A stretch of 64,000 nt of DNA, from assembly GCF_004682055.1 (NCBI RefSeq), contig NZ_QUZU01000002.1, forward strand, positions 243,015 through 307,014, read 5' to 3'. Shown piece after piece: positions 17,866-26,890 of this stretch. The notes under the pieces are model-generated. The model saw nothing but the letters and a program-made list of their open reading frames with translations. It searched no databases and was not told the DNA's origin. A program made the translations under genes and the position numbers. Within the stretch, counting starts at the first letter, position 1, and every line of letters begins with the position of its first letter. This DNA comes from Pseudomonas kairouanensis. GTDB lineage: Bacteria; Pseudomonadota; Gammaproteobacteria; Pseudomonadales; Pseudomonadaceae.

Positions 17866-20319
17866 TCAGCGGATTTTACCCTCGGTGTGCGCCAGCTCTT
17901 CCTTGCTGAAATCATCCACATCGATCACCTTGCGCCGCGCCGCTTCGGCATCACGCAGGGTTTGCGCTTCGCCCGGTTGCAGCACGCCGGCTTCCAGTGC
18001 TGCGTCAATCGCGTGCTCGCCAGCCTTGGGTTTGACCTGGCCGCTCTTGAGCGCGGTGTGCAGTTTTTTCTGCAACGGGTGGCTGGCGCCCAGCAGGTCG
18101 TAGGCGTGTTGCAGGGCGCCCACCGGATCGTCCGCCGATTGTGGGCGATAGCAGCCGGCCAGCAGTTCTTCCAGGGTCGGGTCGCCCTTGGCGCGGCCGA
18201 TCACCGCAGCCACTTCAGCGTCCAGCTTGTCGGAAGGCCCGGTATGGCGACGGCCAAACGGGAACACGATCACCCGCAACAGGCCACCCAGTACCTTGTT
18301 CGGGAAGTTGCTCAGCAGTTCATCCAGCGCGCGCTCCGACTGGCCGAGGCTTTCTTCCATGGCCCAGGCGAACAGCGGCTCAAGGTGGTCGGGCGAATCC
18401 AGGTCGTGATAACGCTTGAGCGCAGCAGAGGCCAGGTACATATGGCTCAGTACATCCCCCAGGCGTGCCGACAAGCGTTCGCGGCGTTTAAGTTCGCCGC
18501 CCAGCAGCATCATGCTCAGGTCGGCCAGCAGGGCGAACGCCGCGGCCTGGCGATTCAGCGCCCGGAAATAACCCTGGCTCAAGCGGTTGCCCGGGGCTTT
18601 TTCGAAGTGTCCGACGCCCAGGTTCAGCACCAGGGTGCTAGCGGCATTGCTCACGGCAAAACCGATGTGCTGCATCAGCAGGCCATCGAACTCCTTGAGC
18701 GCCTGGTCGTGGTCTTCGCGACCGGCCAGGGCCATTTCCTTGAGTACGAACGGATGGCAGCGGATGGCACCCTGGCCGAAGATCATCAGGTTGCGCGACA
18801 GGATATTCGCGCCTTCCACGGTGATGAAGATCGGCGCCCCTTGCCAGCTGCGGCCCAGGTAGTTGTTGGGGCCCATGATGATGCCCTTGCCGCCGTGCAC
18901 GTCCATGGCGTGGCCGATGCACTCGCGGCCGCGCTCGGTGAGGTGGTATTTGAGGATCGCCGACAGCACCGACGGCTTTTCGCCCATGTCCACGGCGTTG
19001 GCGGTGAGCATGCGCGCACTGTCCATCAGCCAGGCGTTGCCGCCGATCCGTGCCAGGGCTTCCTGGATACCTTCGAAGGCCGACAGCGGCACGTTGAACT
19101 GCTCGCGAACCTGGGCGTATTGGCCGGTCACCAGGCTGGTGAACTTGGCCGCGCCAGTGCCCACCGCCGGCAGGGAAATCGAACGGCCTACCGACAGGCA
19201 GTTCATCAGCATCATCCAGCCCTTGCCGAGCATTTCCTGGCCGCCGATAAGGAAGTCCAGTGGAATGAAAACGTCCTTGCCGGAGTTGGGGCCGTTCATG
19301 AAGGCGGCGCCCAGCGGCAAGTGACGACGGCCGATCTCGACACCTGGCGTATCAGTGGGAATCAACGCCAGGCTGATGCCCAGGTCTTCCTCGTCGCCCA
19401 GCAGGTGGTCGGGGTCATGGGCCTTGAAGGCCAGGCCCAGCAGGGTCGCGACCGGGCCAAGGGTGATGTAGCGTTTTTCCCAGTTCAGGCGCAGGCCGAG
19501 GGTTTCCTTGCCTTCCCATTCACCTTTGCAGATCACTCCGGTGTCGGGCATGGCGCCAGCGTCGGAGCCAGCCAGCGGGCCGGTGAGGGCGAAGCACGGG
19601 ATGTCATCGCCGCGAGCCAGCCGTGGCAGGTAGTGGTTGCGCTGTTCGTCGGTGCCGTAGTGCAGCAGCAGTTCGGCCGGGCCCAGGGAGTTGGGCACCA
19701 TCACGGTGGAGGCCAGGTCGCCACTGCGGGTGGCGAGTTTCATCGCGACCTGGGAGTGGGCGTAGGCGGAGAAACCCTTGCCGCCGAACTCCTTGGGAAT
19801 GATCAGGGCGAAGAAACCGTGGGTCTTGATGTGTTCCCAGGCAGCGGGCGGCAGGTCCATGGCCTGGCCGATTTCCCAGTCGCTGACCATGGCGCAAAGC
19901 TCTTCGGTGGGGCCGTCGATGAAGGCCTGCTCTTCTTCGGTCAGTTGCACCTTGGGGTAGGCCAGCAGCTTGTCCCAATCGGGGCGACCGCTGAACAGTT
20001 CGCCGTCCCACCACACGGTACCGGCATCGATGGCATCGCGCTCGGTCTCGGACATCGGCGGCAGGACTTTCTGGAACCAGCTGAACAGCGGCTTGGTGAA
20101 GTATTGGCGGCGCAGGTCCGGCAGCAGCAGGGGCGCGGCGACGGCAGCCAGCAACACCCAGAAGATCAGCAACAACCAGCCCGGCGCGTGACTCCACACG
20201 CCCATCGCCAGCAGGTAGACGGCGACCACGCCCAGGGCGGGCAGGGGCGCGGTGCGGCGGTGCGCCAGGTAGGCAATGCCCAGCACCAGAACCAGTATCC
20301 ACAACAACAGCATATTCAA
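17866..20319 (-). CDS. fadE: acyl-CoA dehydrogenase, FadE type
   Basis: 817 residues, matching E. coli FadE (814) in length. Two to three N-terminal hydrophobic segments (residues 3-75) suggest membrane association. The acyl-CoA dehydrogenase core follows (FALTGPLAGSDAGAMPDTG for the FAD/substrate region; HAMDVHGGKGIIMGPNNYL), then the FadE-specific C-terminal domain of about 250 residues. It catalyses the first oxidation of fatty-acid beta-oxidation. No FadR-type site was identified upstream. Confidence 0.93.
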   Translation of the reverse strand: MNMLLLWILVLVLGIAYLAHRRTAPLPALGVVAVYLLAMGVWSHAPGWLLLIFWVLLAAVAAPLLLPDLRRQYFTKPLFSWFQKVLPPMSETERDAIDAGTVWWDGELFSGRPDWDKLLAYPKVQLTEEEQAFIDGPTEELCAMVSDWEIGQAMDLPPAAWEHIKTHGFFALIIPKEFGGKGFSAYAHSQVAMKLATRSGDLASTVMVPNSLGPAELLLHYGTDEQRNHYLPRLARGDDIPCFALTGPLAGSDAGAMPDTGVICKGEWEGKETLGLRLNWEKRYITLGPVATLLGLAFKAHDPDHLLGDEEDLGISLALIPTDTPGVEIGRRHLPLGAAFMNGPNSGKDVFIPLDFLIGGQEMLGKGWMMLMNCLSVGRSISLPAVGTGAAKFTSLVTGQYAQVREQFNVPLSAFEGIQEALARIGGNAWLMDSARMLTANAVDMGEKPSVLSAILKYHLTERGRECIGHAMDVHGGKGIIMGPNNYLGRSWQGAPIFITVEGANILSRNLMIFGQGAIRCHPFVLKEMALAGREDHDQALKEFDGLLMQHIGFAVSNAASTLVLNLGVGHFEKAPGNRLSQGYFRALNRQAAAFALLADLSMMLLGGELKRRERLSARLGDVLSHMYLASAALKRYHDLDSPDHLEPLFAWAMEESLGQSERALDELLSNFPNKVLGGLLRVIVFPFGRRHTGPSDKLDAEVAAVIGRAKGDPTLEELLAGCYRPQSADDPVGALQHAYDLLGASHPLQKKLHTALKSGQVKPKAGEHAIDAALEAGVLQPGEAQTLRDAEAARRKVIDVDDFSKEELAHTEGKIR

Positions 20320-20470
20320 TCCTCCGTGAAACCAGGGGCGAAACCACCCAGGAGCTTAGTCGGCATCCGAGCAAGCGGGTGATCAGGGTGTAACGAGATT
20401 TGGCCGATTCGTCGTTATCTCCATGGCCGGGCTGTGGTTAGACTCCAGGCTTCCTTCGGAGATAACGCTC

Positions 20471-21130
20471 ATGGATACGTACCTGAGTCCCAGCCGCTTC
20501 ATCGATAGTGACCACCCTGCGGTGGTGGAGTTCGCCGAAAAACATCGCGGTTCCAGCGCCGATCCCCGTGACCAGGCAGTCAGTCTTTATTACGCCGTGC
20601 GTGAGGCGATTCGCTACAACCCCTACACCTTCAGCCGCGATCCCGGCACCTTGAATGCCAGCTTTGCCCTGGCCACTGGCGAAAGCTATTGCGTGCCCAA
20701 GGCCACCTTGCTCGCCGCCTGCGCCCGGCACTGCGGCATACCGGCGCGGATCGGCCTGGCGGATGTGCGTAATCATCTGTCGACGCCGCGCCTGATCGCC
20801 TTGCTCAAAAGTGATGTGTTTGCCATGCACGGCTACACGGAGCTGTATCTGGACGGGCGTTGGGTCAAGGCCACCCCGGCGTTCAATCAACAGCTGTGCG
20901 AACTGTTCGATGTGCCGCCGCTGGAATTCGACGGGATCAATGACAGCGTGTTCCACGCCTTCAACCGCCAGGGCCTGCGCTCGATGGAATACGTGGTGGA
21001 CCATGGGCAATTTGCCGACGTGCCCGAGGCGTTTTTCTTCGCGCATATCCGCCAGTGTTACCCCCATTTGTTTGGCCAGGACATGCCCGCGTTGCTGGGA
21101 GACATGCACAGCGATTTAAGCCGCGCGTGA
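20471..21130 (+). CDS. transglutaminase-like cysteine protease-fold protein
   Basis: 219 residues from the ATG preceded by GGAG; the longer frame lacks support. The transglutaminase-like core has Cys in GESYCVPKATLLAA near residue 77, His in MHGYTELYLDGRW near 118 and the expected acidic/polar third residue region in ATPAFN. Bacterial members are peptidases or amide hydrolases of unknown target. It stands between fadE (divergent) and a GST gene (same strand, about 43 nt gap). Confidence 0.82.
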   Translation: MDTYLSPSRFIDSDHPAVVEFAEKHRGSSADPRDQAVSLYYAVREAIRYNPYTFSRDPGTLNASFALATGESYCVPKATLLAACARHCGIPARIGLADVRNHLSTPRLIALLKSDVFAMHGYTELYLDGRWVKATPAFNQQLCELFDVPPLEFDGINDSVFHAFNRQGLRSMEYVVDHGQFADVPEAFFFAHIRQCYPHLFGQDMPALLGDMHSDLSRA

Positions 21131-21173
21131 ACCGGCGTATGCTGCTGCGCTCACCACACAATAAGGCACGGTC

Positions 21174-21791
21174 ATGCTGAAAATCTGGGGTCGTAAAAAT
21201 TCATCAAACGTCAGGAAAGCACTGTGGTGCGCCGAGGAGCTCGGCCTGGACTATGAGGCAATTGATGCGGGCGGGGCTTTTGGTGTGGTCGACACGCCGC
21301 AATACCGGGCACTGAACCCCAATGGGCGGGTGCCGATGATTGAAGACGGCGATTTTGTGTTGTGGGAGTCCAACACCATCGTGCGCTACCTGTGTGCCAA
21401 GCAAGGTTCCAGCTGGTACCCGGCTGACCTGAAAGCACGGGCCAGTGCGGAAAAGTGGATGGACTGGACCACCTCGACCCTGGCCGAACCGTTCAAGGCC
21501 GTATTCTGGGGCATCTTGCGCACCCCCGCTGAAAAGCAGAATTGGGACAGCATCAACGCTGGCCGCCAAGCCTGCATCGATGCACTCGCCACCGTCGACA
21601 AAGCGCTCGCCGAGCAGCCGTACCTGTCGGGCAGCGAGATCGGCATCGGTGATATTCCCCTGGGCTGCTTTGCGTACGCCTGGTTTGAAATGCCTATCGA
21701 ACGGCCTGCAATGCCCCATCTAGAGGCTTGGTACCAGCGCCTGCAACAACGCCCGGCCTACCGCAAAGCGGTCATGACTGCGTTGACCTGA
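21174..21791 (+). CDS. glutathione S-transferase family protein
   Basis: 205 residues. The N-terminal thioredoxin-like domain begins MLKIWGRKNSSNVRKALW, with Ser/Asn at the position that activates glutathione in theta/beta-like GSTs, and includes NGRVPMIEDGDFVLWESNTI, the cis-Pro and glutathione gamma-Glu site. The C-terminal helical domain has the GIGDIPLGCFAYAW N-capping Asp motif. It is probably cytoplasmic and involved in detoxification; the substrate is unknown. Confidence 0.92.
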   Translation: MLKIWGRKNSSNVRKALWCAEELGLDYEAIDAGGAFGVVDTPQYRALNPNGRVPMIEDGDFVLWESNTIVRYLCAKQGSSWYPADLKARASAEKWMDWTTSTLAEPFKAVFWGILRTPAEKQNWDSINAGRQACIDALATVDKALAEQPYLSGSEIGIGDIPLGCFAYAWFEMPIERPAMPHLEAWYQRLQQRPAYRKAVMTALT

Positions 21792-21925
21792 TAAAGACTA
21801 TTAACACGGGTGACTGTACTTGTGCGGCGCGGGCAAGCACCATGTTTGTCATGCGCCGCCGTTGAACTACGTGGGCTGCGCCCTCATCTATTGTTCCTAT
21901 TCCCTTCTTTGGTGCGTATTCCGAT

Positions 21926-22858
21926 ATGAGTTCCGCTCTGTCCATCCGGCAGCTAACCAAAACCTACGGCAACGGTTTCCAGGCCCTGAGTGGTATCGAT
22001 CTGGACGTTGCCGAAGGTGACTTCTTCGCCTTGCTCGGCCCCAACGGGGCGGGTAAATCCACCACCATCGGTATCCTCTCCACCCTCGTCAACAAGACCA
22101 GTGGCACGGTGAATATCTTTGGCCATGACCTGGACAAATCCCCGGCGGCGCTCAAGCGCTCCATCGGCGTGGTGCCCCAGGAATTCAACTTCAACCAGTT
22201 CGAAAAAACCTTCGACATCGTCGTGACCCAGGCCGGTTACTACGGCATTCCGGCAAAGATCGCCAAGGAACGCGCCGAGCAGTACCTGACTCAACTGGGC
22301 CTGTGGGACAAGCGCGATGTGCCGTCGCGCTCGCTGTCTGGCGGCATGAAGCGGCGCCTGATGATCGCCCGCGCATTGGTGCACGAGCCGCGCCTGCTGA
22401 TTCTCGATGAGCCCACCGCTGGCGTGGACATCGAACTGCGCCGTTCGATGTGGACCTTTCTCACCGAGCTGAACGAGAAGGGCATCACCATCATCCTCAC
22501 CACCCACTACCTGGAGGAGGCTGAACAGCTGTGCCGCAACATTGGCATCATCGACCACGGCACCATCGTCGAGAACACCAGCATGCGTAACCTGCTGGGC
22601 CAGTTGCATGTGGAAACCTTCCTGCTCGACCTGAAAAACAACCTGCCGACGGCGCCGCAGTTGCTCGGCTACCCAAGCCGCCTGGTAGACAGCCACACCC
22701 TGGAAGTCCAGGTGGACAAGGCCATGGGTATCACTGCGTTGTTCACCCAATTGGCCGCGCAGAACATTGAAGTGTTGAGCCTGCGTAACAAAACCAATCG
22801 CCTTGAGGAGTTGTTCGTGTCCCTGGTGGAAAAAAACCTGGCGAAGGTGGCGGTATGA
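21926..22858 (+). CDS. ABC transporter ATP-binding protein, YadG type
   Basis: 310 residues: Walker A GPNGAGKSTT, signature LSGGMKRRLMIARAL, Walker B LLILDEPTAGVD and the H-loop TTHYLEEAEQ. The C-terminal 90 residues resemble the DUF4162-type extension of drug/export ABC ATPases. The gene overlaps the permease gene by 4 nt. Together they resemble E. coli YadGH, an ABC-2 exporter of unknown cargo. Confidence 0.93.
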   Translation: MSSALSIRQLTKTYGNGFQALSGIDLDVAEGDFFALLGPNGAGKSTTIGILSTLVNKTSGTVNIFGHDLDKSPAALKRSIGVVPQEFNFNQFEKTFDIVVTQAGYYGIPAKIAKERAEQYLTQLGLWDKRDVPSRSLSGGMKRRLMIARALVHEPRLLILDEPTAGVDIELRRSMWTFLTELNEKGITIILTTHYLEEAEQLCRNIGIIDHGTIVENTSMRNLLGQLHVETFLLDLKNNLPTAPQLLGYPSRLVDSHTLEVQVDKAMGITALFTQLAAQNIEVLSLRNKTNRLEELFVSLVEKNLAKVAV

Positions 22859-23634
22859 GTTCCGAACTGCAACCCAACCTCGTCGCCCTGCAAACCATCG
22901 TCTATCGCGAAGTGAAGCGTTTTACCCGAATCTGGCCACAGACCCTGCTGCCGCCGGCAATCACCATGGTCTTGTACTTCGTGATTTTCGGTAACCTGAT
23001 CGGTCGCCAGATCGGCGACATGGGTGGCTTTAGCTACATGGAGTACATCGTGCCGGGGTTGATCATGATGTCGGTGATCACCAACTCCTACGGCAACGTG
23101 GTGTCGAGTTTCTTTGGCAGCAAGTTCCAGCGTTCCATCGAAGAGTTGATGGTGTCGCCGGTGTCGCCCCACACCATCCTGATCGGCTACACCCTGGGTG
23201 GCGTGCTGCGCGGGTTGATGGTGGGGGTGATCGTGACCTTGTTGTCGCTGTTCTTCACCCATCTGCAGGTGCATCACCTTGGGGTCACCATTTTGGTGGT
23301 GGTACTGACGGCGACGATCTTCTCGCTGCTGGGGTTCATCAACGCTGTGTTTGCACGCAACTTCGATGATATCTCGATCATCCCGACCTTCGTGCTGACG
23401 CCGCTGACTTATCTGGGCGGGGTGTTCTACTCCATCTCGTTGCTGCCGCCGTTCTGGCAGACCGTGTCGCTGGCCAACCCGGTGCTGCACATGGTCAACG
23501 CCTTCCGCTACGGCATCCTGGGGGTGTCGGATATCAAGATCAGCGTGGCGATCACATTCATGTTGGTGGCGACGGTGGTGCTGTATGTAGGCTGCGCGCG
23601 GTTGCTGGTGAGTGGGCGCGGGATGCGCACCTAA
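22855..23634 (+). CDS. ABC-2 type transporter permease, YadH type
   Basis: 259 residues with six predicted TM helices and the ABC-2 permease profile (GLIMMSVITNSYGNVVSSFF; LTPLTYLGGVFYSISLLP). It is translationally coupled to the upstream ATPase. The half-size transporter would function as a dimer in the inner membrane and export its substrate. Confidence 0.93.
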   Translation: MSSELQPNLVALQTIVYREVKRFTRIWPQTLLPPAITMVLYFVIFGNLIGRQIGDMGGFSYMEYIVPGLIMMSVITNSYGNVVSSFFGSKFQRSIEELMVSPVSPHTILIGYTLGGVLRGLMVGVIVTLLSLFFTHLQVHHLGVTILVVVLTATIFSLLGFINAVFARNFDDISIIPTFVLTPLTYLGGVFYSISLLPPFWQTVSLANPVLHMVNAFRYGILGVSDIKISVAITFMLVATVVLYVGCARLLVSGRGMRT

Positions 23635-23659
23635 CTGACTGAATGCATGCAGTAAAAAG

Positions 23660-23747
23660 GTGGGAGGGGGCTTGCTCCCGATAGCGGTGGGTCAGTCAAC
23701 TAAGTGATGACTGACACGCCGCTATCGGGAGCAAGCCCCCTCCCACA
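23660..23747. repeat. REPIN
   Basis: Inverted REP pair with the cores GTGGGAGGGGGCTTGCTCCC and GGGAGCAAGCCCCCTCCCAC around a short divergent centre. It lies between the convergent permease and TetR genes and may act as a transcript end. Confidence 0.92.
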
Positions 23748-23767
23748 TTTGGTTTTGTGTATAGGCT

Positions 23768-24307
23768 TTAGGTTTGCAGCGCCAATTCGATCAGGTCGTG
23801 CAGTTCTTCAACCTGCAAGGGTTCACTCGCAAACAAAATCCTGAACACCGTCGGCGCCGCCAGCAGATTGATCAACCGATCCACGCTGGGCGCGCTGCTA
23901 TCTGGATAGCGATCCACAATCACCTGCAACTGCCCACCAATCAACGCCACGCAATACCCCGGCGTGAGGCTGCATTGCACATCGCGCATCATGTTGCGCC
24001 CAGGCTCTGAACTCATCTCGTCCAGATACTGCTCGGCCCAGGCTTGCAGGTCGCCGCGCAGGCTGCCGGTGTTGGCGGGCTCGCTGTCGGGGCGCATGCG
24101 TTCCAGGGCCACGTCGGCGAGCAGGGCAGAAAGGTCGCCCCAGCGCCGGTAAATAGTGGAGGGCGTGACGCCCGCGCGCGCAGCAATCATCGGCACGGTG
24201 ACGCTGGAACGCTCATGGGCTTCCAGCAGTTCGCGCACCGCACGATGGACAGATTCTTGGACCCGGGCACTACGGCCCCCCGGGCGGAGCCCTTCTTTTA
24301 TCGCCAT
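23768..24307 (-). CDS. TetR family transcriptional regulator
   Basis: 179 residues. The N-terminal helix-turn-helix is clear (VTVPMIAARAGVTPSTIYRRWGDLSALLADVAL), with a C-terminal ligand domain (TetR_C-type SSEPGRNMMRDVQC). It is divergent from the MFS gene with a 91-nt intergenic region carrying repeats that could be its operators, so it probably represses that transporter and itself. Confidence 0.92.
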   Translation of the reverse strand: MAIKEGLRPGGRSARVQESVHRAVRELLEAHERSSVTVPMIAARAGVTPSTIYRRWGDLSALLADVALERMRPDSEPANTGSLRGDLQAWAEQYLDEMSSEPGRNMMRDVQCSLTPGYCVALIGGQLQVIVDRYPDSSAPSVDRLINLLAAPTVFRILFASEPLQVEELHDLIELALQT

Positions 24308-24327
24308 GTTTGCGACCTTAACACAAA

Positions 24328-24389
24328 GAATTTGCTTTAAGCGCTGACCAGTAGCACACTCTGCAAAAGCAAAATATTAGCTTTAGCGG
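24328..24389. promoter_or_regulatory. candidate TetR operator repeats
   Basis: Two direct repeats of the form TTxGCTTTAxGCG (about 24330-24343 and 24376-24388) occur together with an inverted copy AAAGCAA (about 24366-24372), between the divergent TetR and MFS genes. Confidence 0.45.
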
Positions 24390-24398
24390 AGCGTGCGC

Positions 24399-25583
24399 AT
24401 GTCCAGCATCAGTTCTAATCGTTCCAGCCTGGTGTTCCTGGCGATCACTTTGCTGACCTTCTTGGCCGCGTCCAGCGCGCCGACGCCGTTGTATCACCTG
24501 TATCAGGAGGGCCTGCACTTTTCGGCGGGCATGCTCACGTTGATCTTTGGTGTCTATGCCATCAGCCTGTTGGCGGCACTGCTGACGGTGGGGTCATTGT
24601 CGGATCACTTGGGGCGCAAGCCGGTGATTTTTGCCGCACTGGTGCTGGATATGGCGGCGATGCTGCTGTTTATCAATGAAGGCAGTGTGGCCTGGCTGAT
24701 TGCCGCGCGTACCCTGCAGGGCTTTGCCACCGGCATGGCCACTGCGGTGCTGGGGGCGGCGTTGCTCGACACCGACCGCCAGCAGGGCCCGCTGGTCAAC
24801 AGCGTGGCGCCATTGCTGGGCATGGCGTGCGGTGCGATGGGCAGCAGCGTGTTGGTGGAATTCGCGCCGCTGCCCACGCAGTTGATCTACTGGACGCTGT
24901 TCGTGCTGATGCTGGTGCAGGCACTGTACGTGTGGCGCTTGCCAGAAACCGTCAGCCGCATTCCAGGTGCGCTGGCCTCGTTGCGCCCGACCTTGCATGT
25001 GCCGCCCCAGGCGCGACGGGCATTGTGGTTGTCATTGCCGGTGGATATCGCCGTATGGGCAATGGGCGGCTTTTATCTGTCGCTGGCACCTTCGCTGGTG
25101 CGAGCGGCGACGGGCTCCACGTCCAACCTGATCGGTGGCGGGCTGGTGGCGGTGCTGACCTTGAGTGGGGCGCTGATGATCTTCAGCCTGCGTCATCATC
25201 CTGCCGACAAGGTCTTGCGCCTGGGCGCCAGCCTGCTGGCAGTGGGGGTGGCATTGATCCTGGCGGCAGTACACAGCGCCAGCCTGCCGCTGTTTTTCAT
25301 CGCCACGTTGATTGCGGGCAGCGGTTTCGGCGCAGGCTTTCTGGGCGCCTTGCGCAGTGTGGTGCCATTGGCGCAGCCCCATGAACGGGCGGGCCTGATG
25401 TCGGCGTTCTATGTGTTGAGCTACCTGGCGTTTTGCTTGCCGTCGTTGCTGGCGGGCAATCTGATTCGCACCTTTGGGCTGATCGCCACCACCGACGGCT
25501 ACGGCGTTGTGTTGATCCTGCTGTCCCTTGGGGCGTTGGCCGCCTTGCTGGTGCAGGGGGCGGCGCAACGCGCTTATAGGTAA
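24399..25583 (+). CDS. MFS transporter, probable drug exporter
   Basis: 394 residues from the ATG (an in-frame GTG lies 6 nt upstream; GGAG spacing favours the ATG). Twelve TM helices and the MFS signature between TM2 and TM3 (GSLSDHLGRKPVIFAAL) are visible. The sequence SSAPTPLYHLYQEGLHFS is typical of a common drug:proton antiporter group. Control by the divergent TetR gene supports an inducible efflux role; the substrate is unknown. Confidence 0.9.
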   Translation: MSSISSNRSSLVFLAITLLTFLAASSAPTPLYHLYQEGLHFSAGMLTLIFGVYAISLLAALLTVGSLSDHLGRKPVIFAALVLDMAAMLLFINEGSVAWLIAARTLQGFATGMATAVLGAALLDTDRQQGPLVNSVAPLLGMACGAMGSSVLVEFAPLPTQLIYWTLFVLMLVQALYVWRLPETVSRIPGALASLRPTLHVPPQARRALWLSLPVDIAVWAMGGFYLSLAPSLVRAATGSTSNLIGGGLVAVLTLSGALMIFSLRHHPADKVLRLGASLLAVGVALILAAVHSASLPLFFIATLIAGSGFGAGFLGALRSVVPLAQPHERAGLMSAFYVLSYLAFCLPSLLAGNLIRTFGLIATTDGYGVVLILLSLGALAALLVQGAAQRAYR

Positions 25584-25674
25584 AGCAGATAACAGTTAGA
25601 GAAATTACCCGTTATATAGATATTCGATCAGGTTCTACCATGGTCTCAACCTCATGCGAGGAAGAGGATTACCC

Positions 25675-26823
25675 ATGACCTGCTCAACGACCATCAGCTA
25701 CAAACCCTTCAGTCACCTGACCCGACCACGGGAAGTGATTCGTCAGTTCACCCCCAACTGGTTCGCCGCCACCATGGGCACCGGCGTGCTGGCTCTGGCC
25801 TTGGCCCAACTGCCGGTCAACGTGGCAGGCTTGCACGCCATCGCTGAAGGTTTGTGGTTGTTCACCATCGGCCTGTTTGTGTTGTTCAGCGCGTTATACG
25901 CGGCCCGCTGGCTGATGTTTTTCCATGAGGCGCGACGGATCTTCGGGCACTCCACGGTCTCGATGTTCTTCGGCACCATTCCCATGGGGCTCGCGACTAT
26001 TCTCAACGGCTTGCTGGTGTTTGGCCTGCCGCGCTGGGGCAGTGGCGTGATCGCCCTGGCCGAAGCCCTGTGGTGGTTGGATGTGGCCATGGCCCTGGCT
26101 TGTGGCGTGTTGATCCCGTTCATGATGTTCACCCGCCAGGAACACAGCATCGACCAAATGACCGCCGTGTGGCTGCTGCCGGTGGTGGCCGCTGAAGTCG
26201 CTGCCGCCAGCGGCGGCCTGCTGGCGCCGCACTTGGTCGACGCCCATTCGCAGCTGGTGATGCTGGTGACCAGCTACGTGCTGTGGGCGTTTTCCCTACC
26301 GGTGGCGTTCAGCATCCTGACCATCCTGATGCTGCGCATGGCCCTGCATAAACTACCCCACGCCAATATGGCCGCGTCCAGCTGGCTGGCCCTTGGCCCC
26401 ATCGGCACCGGTGCCCTGGGCATGTTGCTGCTGGGTGGCGACGCCCCGGCGATCTTCGCCGCCAATGGCTTGCCCGGCGTGGGTGAAATGGCCAATGGTC
26501 TGGGCCTGGTGGCCGGCATGACCCTATGGGGCTTCGGCCTGTGGTGGATGCTGATCGCGGTGCTGATCACCCTGCGTTACCTACGCGCTGGTATCCCGTT
26601 CAACCTCGGCTGGTGGGGCTTTACCTTTCCGCTGGGGGTGTATGCCCTGGCGACGTTGAAGCTGGCGAGCCTGTTGCACCTGGGGTTCTTCACTGTGTTT
26701 GGCAGCGCGCTGGTGGTGGCGTTGGCACTGATGTGGCTGATCGTCGCCAAGCGCACCGTGCAGGGTGCCTATAAAGGTGAGCTTTTTGTTTCGCCGTGTA
26801 TTGCGGGACTAGCGAATAAGTAA
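25675..26823 (+). CDS. TDT/SLAC1 family transporter (TehA-like)
   Basis: 382 residues from the second Met, which has GAAGAGG upstream. About ten TM helices. The N-terminal PNWFAATMGTGVLALAL segment is the hallmark of the tellurite-resistance/dicarboxylate transporter family. Members carry malate (Mae1), sulfite (Ssu1) or small anions (TehA/SLAC1). The cargo cannot be told here. Isolated gene. Confidence 0.88.
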   Translation: MTCSTTISYKPFSHLTRPREVIRQFTPNWFAATMGTGVLALALAQLPVNVAGLHAIAEGLWLFTIGLFVLFSALYAARWLMFFHEARRIFGHSTVSMFFGTIPMGLATILNGLLVFGLPRWGSGVIALAEALWWLDVAMALACGVLIPFMMFTRQEHSIDQMTAVWLLPVVAAEVAAASGGLLAPHLVDAHSQLVMLVTSYVLWAFSLPVAFSILTILMLRMALHKLPHANMAASSWLALGPIGTGALGMLLLGGDAPAIFAANGLPGVGEMANGLGLVAGMTLWGFGLWWMLIAVLITLRYLRAGIPFNLGWWGFTFPLGVYALATLKLASLLHLGFFTVFGSALVVALALMWLIVAKRTVQGAYKGELFVSPCIAGLANK

Positions 26824-26890
26824 GCCGGATTAGGTAAAGTCGTGGCCTGAATGCTTTTACAAAAAAACAGGCCACGCAGGAACACGGACG

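Noticed and set aside
17887..20382. 831-residue plus-strand reading frame
   Set aside because: It mirrors fadE on the other strand; composition (His, Gln, Val runs) is typical of a shadow.
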